From Sphingomonadales bacterium (GTDB taxonomy: Bacteria > Pseudomonadota > Alphaproteobacteria > Sphingomonadales > Sphingomonadaceae), in contig JAGWVC010000129.1 in the NCBI GenBank assembly GCA_018971065.1, positions 1 to 8,950 on the forward strand: DNA of 8,950 nt. Direction: 5' to 3'. Positions 1 to 6,075 of the stretch are shown here, piece after piece. The first letter of the stretch is position 1. Each line of letters starts with the position of its first letter. The notes under the pieces were generated by a model. That model ran no database searches. It had not been told where the DNA came from and saw only the letters and a program-made list of their open reading frames with translations. Made by a program: the position numbers and the translations under genes.

Positions 1-41
1 GCACCCAGCGCCAGCGCGGCCATGCCGTGAAGCTGCTTCAT
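1..41 (-). CDS. Start of an exported or membrane protein gene (truncated by window edge)
   Basis: Only the first 13 codons are inside the window: an ATG at 41 reading MKQLHGMAALALG and continuing off the left edge. A good ribosome binding site, AGGAG, lies about 9 bases upstream of the ATG, which makes this a real start and not chance. The short basic-polar beginning followed by an Ala/Leu-rich stretch looks like the first part of a Sec signal peptide or a first membrane helix, so the product is probably exported or membrane bound. It is read in the same direction as the diguanylate cyclase, whose stop lies 130 bases upstream; that gap has no strong hairpin I could find, so co-transcription is possible. 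Function cannot be told from 13 residues. Confidence 0.7.
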   Translation of the reverse strand, partial: MKQLHGMAALALG

Positions 42-171
42 CACTGCTTTCTCCTCGCCGGCGTTTCAGGGTGTCAGGGGGGAAGGCCGGCACCCGGCAC
101 ATAACCCACGCGGCGCGCTTGCGGCTATCGCATTCGACACCGCGCCATTGAAAATTCGCAAAAACGGCGGA

Positions 172-1485
172 TCACGCGTTGGCGGCGGGCGCCTTGCGGG
201 TGGTCACCGCCAGCCGCACGCTGTCGGTGCGTCCGGTGTCGCGGCCGCTGCGCCGCTCGGCCGGGGCCACGCGGTTCTTGCCGTCGCGCTTGGCGCGAAA
301 CAGCGCCGCATCGGCCATCGGCACCAGCTCGGCCAGCGTCGCGGCGGTCTCGGGCAGGGTGGCCACGCCGAAGCTGGCGGAAATCGCCGCCTGATGCACT
401 TCGCTCAGCGTCTCGATCCGCATCCGCAACTGCTCGGCCTTGGTGGCGGCATCGTCCAGCGGGCAATCGGGCATGATCACCAGCAGCTCCTCGCCGCCAT
501 AACGACAGACGATGTCCGATGGCCGCAACCCGCCCACCAGTTGCCCGGCCACGTCGCGCAGCACCGCATCGCCCTTGGCGTGGCCGTGCTCGTCGTTCAG
601 CAGCTTGAAGTTGTCCAGGTCCAGCAGCATCACCGAAACGGCGGTGCCGCTGCGCTCGGCCAGGCTGATGTAGCGCTCCAGCGCGTCTTCCATATAGCGC
701 CGGTTGTACAGCCCGGTCAGCGGGTCGCGCAGCGATTGCGTGCGCAGCTTCTCGCGCAGGGCAATGTTGGACAGCGCCAGCGACATCGAATCCGCCAGCG
801 CCTGGCCAATCCGGCGCACCCCCATCAGTGCGTCGTAACTGTCCTCGCGGTCGGTCGCCACCATCAGCAGGCCATAGACGGTGCCGCGCGCCATCATCGG
901 AATTTCCAGCGCGCCCGCGCTGCTGGCATGGTGCGAACAGCACAGCGTCGTCGATCGCGGATCGTTGATATGCCGCCGCCCGCGCTTCAGCGCCCAGCAA
1001 TTGGCCGGCGCCAGCGATTCCGCCGGCAGATAGCTGCCCGGCATGTCCCAGGCCCCGGCCAGGTCCAGCCGGTCGCGCGAATTGTTGAAGATGTACAGCG
1101 CCACGCCCCAGCCGGGCAGCAGCCGCTGCGATGTCGCCATCAGCACCGCCGTCGCGTCGTCATAGGTGTCGGCGCTCTGCAGCATGTCGGTCATCGTGAA
1201 CAGTTCGTCGGTCTGCGCCTTGCCGTCGCGTGCATCGCGCACCAGCCGTTCGCGAACGTGCGAATCCACCCCGCCATAGACCGCCGTCAGGCATTGCAGC
1301 GCCACCGCCACCAGCACCAATCCGAAACCCGTGCGCAGCCACAGTGACCCGCCCGATTCGACATGCAGCGCCATCGCCAGCGCGGCGCAGGCCCCGGTCA
1401 GGGCAATCACCAGCGAAACCCACAGCACGGCCAGCGTGCGCAAGGTGCGGCGGCTTGCCACCGCGTTCATCACGGTCTTGTCCAT
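172..1485 (-). CDS. Membrane-anchored GAF-GGDEF diguanylate cyclase
   Basis: Predicted to make cyclic di-GMP from two GTP, the second messenger controlling motility and biofilm. The 437-residue protein has two N-terminal hydrophobic segments (about 17-40 and 48-70) that anchor it in the inner membrane, a GAF-like sensor region (about 95-240), then a GGDEF domain (about 250-408). Seen in the GGDEF domain: the entry motif DPLTGLYNRR at 254-263, metal-ligand DLDNFK at 289-294, the active-site variant GGEEL at 330-334 (a functional alternative to GGDEF), and an intact RxxD product-inhibition I-site, R321-P-S-D324, five residues before it. The cyclase therefore looks active and feedback controlled. 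The GAF part carries a Cys/His-rich segment (C163, C182, C183, H185, H186). The C-terminal 30 residues are basic and probably disordered. The ATG at 1485 has a purine-rich stretch (GAGGCGGAAG) upstream; an ATG at codon 6 is an alternative. No EAL phosphodiesterase domain follows. Confidence 0.93.
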   Translation of the reverse strand: MDKTVMNAVASRRTLRTLAVLWVSLVIALTGACAALAMALHVESGGSLWLRTGFGLVLVAVALQCLTAVYGGVDSHVRERLVRDARDGKAQTDELFTMTDMLQSADTYDDATAVLMATSQRLLPGWGVALYIFNNSRDRLDLAGAWDMPGSYLPAESLAPANCWALKRGRRHINDPRSTTLCCSHHASSAGALEIPMMARGTVYGLLMVATDREDSYDALMGVRRIGQALADSMSLALSNIALREKLRTQSLRDPLTGLYNRRYMEDALERYISLAERSGTAVSVMLLDLDNFKLLNDEHGHAKGDAVLRDVAGQLVGGLRPSDIVCRYGGEELLVIMPDCPLDDAATKAEQLRMRIETLSEVHQAAISASFGVATLPETAATLAELVPMADAALFRAKRDGKNRVAPAERRSGRDTGRTDSVRLAVTTRKAPAANA

Positions 1486-1562
1486 GGTCTTCCGCCTCGC
1501 CGTGCAATCTCCCTGAACGCCTAGGACGACAGGTTTGCCATCGGGTTAAGCCGGCACCTAGG
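1486..1562 (-). promoter_or_regulatory. Structured leader upstream of the diguanylate cyclase, with paired CCTAGG sites
   Basis: This is the non-coding stretch between the kinase-like gene and the cyclase start. It contains two copies of the otherwise uncommon palindrome CCTAGG (1520-1525 and 1557-1562, 37 bases apart). Read on the minus strand it also has a tandem TTAACC-N6-CAAACC (1532-1549), and two possible short hairpins: TGCC/GGCA (arms 1553-1556 and 1536-1539) and CCTG/CAGG (arms 1533-1530 and 1515-1512). The tandem resembles a degenerate CtrA box (TTAA-N7-TTAA; here the second half is GCAA). The string GGCAAACCTGTCG recalls the first conserved strand of class-I c-di-GMP riboswitches, but the conserved second strand and second helix are not evident. 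Regulatory function is inferred, not shown. Confidence 0.35.
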
Positions 1563-1563
1563 G

Positions 1564-1594
1564 AATCACCGTTTATATCTGTAATCAGGTGATT
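1564..1594. repeat. 7-bp inverted repeat spanning the kinase stop codon
   Basis: AATCACC (1564-1570) and GGTGATT (1588-1594) are perfect inverted repeats separated by 17 bases; the stop codon of the kinase-like gene (1585-1587) lies in the spacer next to the right arm. On the plus strand the right arm runs into a T-tract (1593-1598), so it would terminate rightward, antisense transcription better than the leftward operon mRNA, which has no U-run after the stem. The AT-rich spacer includes TATAAA on the minus strand (plus 1572-1577), which with TTGGAA (plus 1597-1602, spacing 19) could be a weak promoter for the cyclase gene. An operator or promoter-overlapping site is as likely as a terminator. 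Confidence 0.35.
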
Positions 1595-2865
1595 TTTTCC
1601 AATGTCGCGCCGAAATCGCGCGCTTCCCACAGCAGCAGCGCCCCGGTGGCAACATGCAGGAACCCGGTCACCACCGGGTCTGCACGCACGATAGGGTCCA
1701 GCACGCCGGTGGCCCTGGCCGCATCCGGCACCCGGCTGCGCACCAGCGCTGCCAGCTCGATCATCATCGCCAGCATCATCAGCATCACCGCGCTGGCGAA
1801 GTGATCGTACAGCCGCGCCACATCCAGCCGTGGCCCGCCCGCCGCCGCAACGGCATCGGCAAACCCGGCCAGCAGGTCATCGCCATGCCGCAGCACCAGG
1901 TCATGCGGCGCGCCCGATATGCACCCCCACACCGGAATGCCCAGGTTCATCTGCCGCACCATGCCCCAGTCCATCAGCCCGCAGTGCAGGGCATCGGCCT
2001 CGTCGCGCCAGAACCAGGCATTGTCGATATGCGTGTTCCAGTGCGCCAGCCCCACGAAATCCGGATCGGCATACAAAAACCGCCGCACCGCCCCCTGCCG
2101 CTCGACAAACCGCACCGCATCGCGCTCGAACCGCGCCAGAAACGCCGCGTCGCGCACCGGCGCCGGCAGCAGCGCCGGGCACTCGCGCGCAAAGTCACGC
2201 AGGCCCGCCACCGCCGCCCGCACCCCGGCCACATCATGCGCAATCGGCAGGTCGGCCTCCGCCACGGCGCGATCGAACGGAAACAGCCGCTCCGCCTGGG
2301 GTGAAAGCAACCCGGCCTTGAACGTCCCCGCCAGCCGCCCCTGCGCCGCCAGCAGCGCGCGATAATAGGGCAGCGGGTCGTCCAGTTCATGATCCATGCA
2401 TTTGGGCAACAGCGGCAGGATCGCCCCGGTGCCGAACGCGATCCGCTCGGTAATCAGCAGCCCGGTGCCGCTGTCATGCTCGAAATCGCCGAAAAACGCG
2501 CGCGGCACCGCCACCGGAAACGCGGGATGGCGTGACAGCGCCGCCAGCCGGATCTCCGGCTCGAGCTCGAACTTGCGCCGATCCCGGAACGGATCGCCGA
2601 AATCGCGTGAGAACTTGACGAACAGCTCACGCGGCAGCGCCGGAGCATCCTGCGCATAATCCACCGCAAACCGCGCCTTGTGGCCCGAATTGCCCTCCGC
2701 CACTTCAGTAAAGTCGCGCAACCCCACCACCGCATTGCCCGGTGGCAGCGACCCGAACGCGTGCCCCGCCCGCGTCAGCCATTCCGCCCCCGCCGCCTGC
2801 AAGGCCTCGGCATCGGCCGGAATCGTCAGTCCGGTGGCATCGCCGACAACCTGCCGCACCCCCAT
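1585..2865 (-). CDS. Aminoglycoside-phosphotransferase/ecdysteroid-kinase-like protein
   Basis: A 426-residue protein with the layout of the APH/choline-kinase-like fold, enzymes that phosphorylate small hydroxylated molecules with ATP. Visible landmarks: LFVKFSRD with the probable ATP-binding lysine K84, ELEPEIRLAAL with E102/E104 as partner glutamates, the hinge-like LLITERI at 137-142, a catalytic-loop-like AHWNTHIDN at 274-282, and LMDWG with the metal-binding aspartate D299. In the catalytic loop the usual HGD is HWN, so the catalytic-base aspartate is an asparagine (N277) unless D281 substitutes. A Met-rich hydrophobic helix lies at 360-369. The ATG at 2865 is preferred: it overlaps the SDR stop as TGATG, a translational-coupling arrangement, with AGGA just upstream; an in-frame ATG at 2928 would overlap the SDR by 64 bases. 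Last gene of the operon. Whether it is an active kinase and on what substrate is open. Confidence 0.75.
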   Translation of the reverse strand: MGVRQVVGDATGLTIPADAEALQAAGAEWLTRAGHAFGSLPPGNAVVGLRDFTEVAEGNSGHKARFAVDYAQDAPALPRELFVKFSRDFGDPFRDRRKFELEPEIRLAALSRHPAFPVAVPRAFFGDFEHDSGTGLLITERIAFGTGAILPLLPKCMDHELDDPLPYYRALLAAQGRLAGTFKAGLLSPQAERLFPFDRAVAEADLPIAHDVAGVRAAVAGLRDFARECPALLPAPVRDAAFLARFERDAVRFVERQGAVRRFLYADPDFVGLAHWNTHIDNAWFWRDEADALHCGLMDWGMVRQMNLGIPVWGCISGAPHDLVLRHGDDLLAGFADAVAAAGGPRLDVARLYDHFASAVMLMMLAMMIELAALVRSRVPDAARATGVLDPIVRADPVVTGFLHVATGALLLWEARDFGATLEKIT

Positions 2866-3758
2866 CAATCCTGCTTCAGCGCCGCCCCATAGGGATTGGC
2901 TTCGGGCAGGCCATGCTCTGCCTCCCACGCCTCGATGTCATCGTAACAGGCCTCGACAACCGACGCATATGTCTCGTGAAAGAACCGCCGCTGGTCGGCA
3001 TGGTCGAACACGAACGGCCGGTTGCGGCGCACCGCGTTCAGCACGATCGGCGCGATGTCGTCGGGGTGATAGAACCGCAGCGAACTGTGCGTGGTGTCGG
3101 TGGTCTTGAACACGACCTCGGCCTTCTCCTCCGGCCCGCCGAACCGCGCCGGGCGATAGGTGCCGTTGTTCTCCTTCATCCCGCTCGCCACCGCGCCGGG
3201 GCAGTAGGACGTGGTGAATACGTTGTGCGGCTTCAGCTCGATGGCCATGTTCATCATCATGCCGATGATCCCCGCCTTCGCCGCCGAATAGGGCGCGTGG
3301 ACCGGCAGCCAGCCCGGCAGCAACCCCGCCATCGATGCCGTCGCGCAGATATGCCCGCCACCCGCCGCGATAATGTCTTCCAGGAATGCCTTGGCGGTGA
3401 ACGTCGTGCCCAGCAGGTTGACGTGGAGAATCCATTCCACGTCCTCGTCGCTCATCTCCACCACCGGGGTGAAACTGGTGGCGCCCGCGTTGGCGAACAC
3501 CAGTTGCACCGGCCCCAGCGCGCGCGTCGCCTCATCCTTCATCGCCCGGATCGAATCGCGCTCGCACACATCGACATGCACCGCCACCGCCTCGCCGCCG
3601 GCCGCCTCGATCTGCGCCACGGTGCGCTTGGCGTTGTCCAGGATGATGTCGGCCACCGCCACCCGCGCGCCGTCCTTGGCCAGTTGCCGCGCCAGCCCGG
3701 CGCCGATGCCGCTGCCCCCGCCGGTGACGACCGCCGCCTTGCCGCTGATTTCGGTCAT
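2865..3758 (-). CDS. Classical short-chain dehydrogenase/reductase (SDR)
   Basis: NAD(P)-dependent oxidoreductase that interconverts an alcohol and a ketone on an unidentified substrate. All the classical SDR signatures are present in 297 residues: cofactor loop TGGGSGIG (12-19), D63, NAG (90-92), and the catalytic tetrad N114, S142, Y157 and K161 (in YSAAK), followed by PG at 187-188. An aspartate at the end of the second strand (D37, in VAVAD) favours NAD(H) over NADP(H), pointing to an oxidative, catabolic role. The protein is about 40 residues longer than a minimal SDR; the extra is a C-terminal helix-rich tail (about 255-297) that may shape the active site. The ATG at 3758 has GGGAGAG 8 bases upstream and begins 24 bases after the flavoenzyme stop, so the two are co-transcribed. 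Its stop overlaps the start of the kinase-like gene. Confidence 0.93.
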   Translation of the reverse strand: MTEISGKAAVVTGGGSGIGAGLARQLAKDGARVAVADIILDNAKRTVAQIEAAGGEAVAVHVDVCERDSIRAMKDEATRALGPVQLVFANAGATSFTPVVEMSDEDVEWILHVNLLGTTFTAKAFLEDIIAAGGGHICATASMAGLLPGWLPVHAPYSAAKAGIIGMMMNMAIELKPHNVFTTSYCPGAVASGMKENNGTYRPARFGGPEEKAEVVFKTTDTTHSSLRFYHPDDIAPIVLNAVRRNRPFVFDHADQRRFFHETYASVVEACYDDIEAWEAEHGLPEANPYGAALKQD

Positions 3759-3782
3759 GTCTGCTGCTCTCCCATGAATTTT

Positions 3783-5870
3783 CTAGAGTGTCGGCCGCGC
3801 CACATCGGCTGGCAAGGGCAGGGTCGAAGGATCGTCGGGGCGGAAGAACGCCTCGGCAAAGTCTGCCGGCGCCCCCGCTTCACCCACCAATCGCGCGAAC
3901 TTGTGCCCCTCGAACGTCGCCGCCGCCAGCGTCCGCGCCGACAGCGCATCGCCGATCGTGAACACCTGCGCCACCCGGCCCGCCAGTTCTCGCGCCAACC
4001 CGTCCTGCGGCACCCGCCCCGTCACCAGCACCACCGCGTCGAACCCCTCGCGCCGTTCCTCGCCGGTGTGCACATCGTACAGCACCGCCGCCCCCGGCTC
4101 GATGCCGCGCACCCACGTGGTCGGCGCAAACCGCACCCCGGCCTGCTTCAGCCGCTGCACCACCTGCCGCGCCTCGAACGCATCGACCAGCCGGCCAGAA
4201 ACCGGCGTGAATCTCGCCGTCGCATAGACCACCTCGGCCCCGCCCGCCGCCAGCAGCTCGGCCAGCCCGGTGCTGGCGTGCAGCCCCTCGCCATCGGCCA
4301 GCAACACCCGCCCACCGGGCCGCGCGCCGCCCACCAGCACATCCTCGGGCCGCAGCACATGCGGCAACGCGCTGCCCGGTATATCCGCATCCATCGTGAT
4401 CGACCGCCCACCGGGCGAGTACACCGCCCCCGTCGCCACGATCACCGCATCGGGCTGCAACACCAGCACAGCCTCCGCCGTCGCCACCCCGCCCAGCCGC
4501 ACATCGACATGCAGTTGCGCCAGCTCGCGCTGCCACCAGCCGATCGCCGTGCCGTAATTCCCGCGCCCCGGCAGCTTGGCCCACAGCGCCAGCGCGCCGC
4601 CCAGCGCCTCGCGCGCTTCCAGCAGCACCACCTTGTGCCCGCGCAGCGCCGCCACCCGCGCCGCTTCCAGTCCGCCCGGCCCGCCGCCGATCACCACCAC
4701 CCGCTTCGCCTCGGCCGCCGTGGTCAGCGTCTCGGTCCCCCAGGTCCGCTCGCGATAGCTGGCGGGGTTGATCGTGCAGCCCTGCACGCCCTCGCTGCCG
4801 GCAGCCGTACACCAGTTGCAGCGGATGCAGGTGCGCGACCGATCCTCGCGCCCATTCCGCGCGTTCTGCACGAAATCCGGTTCGGCAATCAGTTGCCGCG
4901 CCGCGCCGCCCATGTCGATCACCCCATCGGCAATCGCCGCCTCCACTTCGGCCAGATCGGTGATCGACCCCAGCACCGACAGCACCGGCACCGTCGCCGC
5001 GCCACGCACCGCCTCCACCGCCGGGCGATAGAACTGGTGCGCGATGAAGTTGTGCGGCATCCCGTGGTGGAACTGCTGCGGCTCCATGCCCACATCCAGG
5101 TCGATATAGTCGATCAGCCCTTCGGCACACAGCCGGCTCACCACTTCCCGCGCGGTCGCCGTGTCATACCCCCCGGCAATCTGCTCGTCGCAGTTCAGCC
5201 TCATGCCGATCGCCATGCGCCCGCCACTGCCGCGCCGCGCCGCGCTCAGCATCTCCACCATGAACCGCATGCGGTTTTCAAGGCTGCCGCCCCACCGGTC
5301 ATCGCGCTCGTTGTAATAGGGCGACAGGAACTGCTCGACCATGCTGGCATGGCTGCCGTGCAGCATCACGCCGTCGAAACCCGCCGCCGCCAGATTGGCC
5401 GCGCCGCGCTCCATGCAGGCGATCATGCCCAAAATCTCCGCCTCGCTCATCGCCCGCGTCGAACCGCTGCGCTCCGCAATCGCGAACTGCCGCACCGATG
5501 GCGACAACGACGGCGTCTGCGCCCCGAACACCTGCCAGAACCCGCTGCCCAGCCAGTGATACAGCGGCTGCGCGAACGCCACCCCGCCCGCCGCGTGAAT
5601 GGCATCGGCATAAGCGCGAAACGCCCCGACGTTCTCCGCCAGATTGGGCGAAGGCTGCCGCGTCCGCGCCCGCTCGTGCAGCGCCACCGGGATCACCACC
5701 ATCCCGCAACCGCCATCCCGCACCCGCGCCGCGCTGTAGGCCACCAGTTCGTCGGAAGGTTTGCTGCCCACCGTCAGCGAACTGCCATGCGGCGCAAAGA
5801 AGAACCGCGTCGGCACGGTGACGGGGCCGAGTTGCAGCGGGGTGAACAGGTTGGGGTATTTCGGGTGCAT
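3783..5870 (-). CDS. Fe-S flavoenzyme of the OYE/FadH/trimethylamine-dehydrogenase class
   Basis: A 695-residue protein with three modules: an FMN-binding old-yellow-enzyme TIM barrel (1 to about 345), a 4Fe-4S ligand cluster C348, C351, C354, C365, and an FAD/ADP-binding Rossmann pair (about 388-695; GGGPGG at 395-400, VATGA at 478-482, TIGDA at 638-642). Barrel landmarks are HGSH at 171-174 and the signature NERDDRWGGSLENRMRF at 187-203. The C-x2-C-x2-C-x10-C spacing is that of trimethylamine dehydrogenase; 2,4-dienoyl-CoA reductase FadH has C-x2-C-x3-C. The second nucleotide site lacks GxGxxG (LLADGEGL, 523-530), again as in trimethylamine dehydrogenase, where it binds ADP. The tyrosine that follows HGxH/E in FadH and trimethylamine dehydrogenase is Ser176 here. 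Possible roles are oxidative demethylation or dehydrogenation, or enoyl reduction. The start at 5870 has GAGGGGG 8 bases upstream. First gene of the flavoenzyme-SDR-kinase operon. Confidence 0.88.
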   Translation of the reverse strand: MHPKYPNLFTPLQLGPVTVPTRFFFAPHGSSLTVGSKPSDELVAYSAARVRDGGCGMVVIPVALHERARTRQPSPNLAENVGAFRAYADAIHAAGGVAFAQPLYHWLGSGFWQVFGAQTPSLSPSVRQFAIAERSGSTRAMSEAEILGMIACMERGAANLAAAGFDGVMLHGSHASMVEQFLSPYYNERDDRWGGSLENRMRFMVEMLSAARRGSGGRMAIGMRLNCDEQIAGGYDTATAREVVSRLCAEGLIDYIDLDVGMEPQQFHHGMPHNFIAHQFYRPAVEAVRGAATVPVLSVLGSITDLAEVEAAIADGVIDMGGAARQLIAEPDFVQNARNGREDRSRTCIRCNWCTAAGSEGVQGCTINPASYRERTWGTETLTTAAEAKRVVVIGGGPGGLEAARVAALRGHKVVLLEAREALGGALALWAKLPGRGNYGTAIGWWQRELAQLHVDVRLGGVATAEAVLVLQPDAVIVATGAVYSPGGRSITMDADIPGSALPHVLRPEDVLVGGARPGGRVLLADGEGLHASTGLAELLAAGGAEVVYATARFTPVSGRLVDAFEARQVVQRLKQAGVRFAPTTWVRGIEPGAAVLYDVHTGEERREGFDAVVLVTGRVPQDGLARELAGRVAQVFTIGDALSARTLAAATFEGHKFARLVGEAGAPADFAEAFFRPDDPSTLPLPADVARPTL

Positions 5871-5899
5871 CTTCGCGGCCCCCTCAAGAAAAGAGAGAA

Positions 5900-5922
5900 G
5901 CAGGGGGAATCATTCCCCCTGC
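5900..5922 (-). terminator. Perfect 10-bp hairpin with U-rich tail, or intergenic palindrome
   Basis: GCAGGGGGAA (5900-5909) and TTCCCCCTGC (5913-5922) form a perfect 10-bp stem with a 3-base loop. Read on the minus strand the stem is followed by a pyrimidine-rich tail (TTCTCTCTTTTCTT), so it looks like an intrinsic terminator for transcripts coming from the oxygenase pair. It ends only 29 bases before the flavoenzyme ATG, so it could instead act as an attenuator in that gene's leader, or be part of a dispersed palindromic repeat. On the plus strand it has no T-run. Confidence 0.55.
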
Positions 5923-5960
5923 ACCCCCGATACCTTCACGTTGTGCCTCGCCTCGCACCT

Positions 5961-5995
5961 CAGCGCTGAAGCGCCGCAGGCTTTGAAGCCGCTTC
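5961..5995. repeat. Nested palindromes in the 5871-6075 gap
   Basis: CAGCGCTG (5961-5968) is an 8-base perfect palindrome. It is followed by GAAGCG (5968-5973) pairing with CGCTTC (5990-5995), and inside this is GGCTT-TG-AAGCC (5979-5990). The elements overlap, so alternative folds are possible. The look is that of a REP-like extragenic palindromic unit; multicopy status cannot be tested from this window. Confidence 0.5.
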
Positions 5996-6032
5996 GCGGG
6001 GGCACTATGCTGGCGCGGTTACACAACGCAAA

Positions 6033-6066
6033 GGACCACTGGGGTCCGGGGATGGTAAATCCCCGG
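6033..6066 (-). terminator. Tandem overlapping hairpins just downstream of the flavin monooxygenase gene
   Basis: CCGGGGAT (6046-6053) and ATCCCCGG (6059-6066) form a perfect 8-bp stem with a 5-base loop, ten bases after the stop codon of the luciferase-like gene. Sharing two bases with it, GGACC (6033-6037) and GGTCC (6043-6047) make a 5-bp stem, followed on the minus strand by TTTGCGTT. Position and order fit a transcription end for the dioxygenase/monooxygenase pair, but the U-tract is short, so RNA stabilisation or a repeat element is also possible. Confidence 0.45.
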
Positions 6067-6075
6067 CTTAATCCT

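Noticed and set aside
148..1347. A 399-codon plus-strand open frame
   Set aside because: Antisense to the diguanylate cyclase, with biased composition and no recognisable motif.
1498..1560. A complete class-I c-di-GMP riboswitch
   Set aside because: Only one strand of the consensus is approximated; the conserved GACGCAAAGCC-like strand and the second helix are not found, so it is reported only as a leader of interest.
2866..2928. Upstream ATG at 2928 for the kinase-like gene
   Set aside because: It would overlap the SDR by 64 bases; the ATG at 2865 overlaps the stop by one base with an AGGA upstream, the typical coupled arrangement.
2742..5969. A 1,075-codon open frame on the plus strand
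   Set aside because: It lies antisense to the flavoenzyme, the SDR and part of the kinase-like gene, which have clear family motifs. Its translation is rich in Arg, His, Pro and Gln without domains, the usual shadow of high-GC coding on the other strand.
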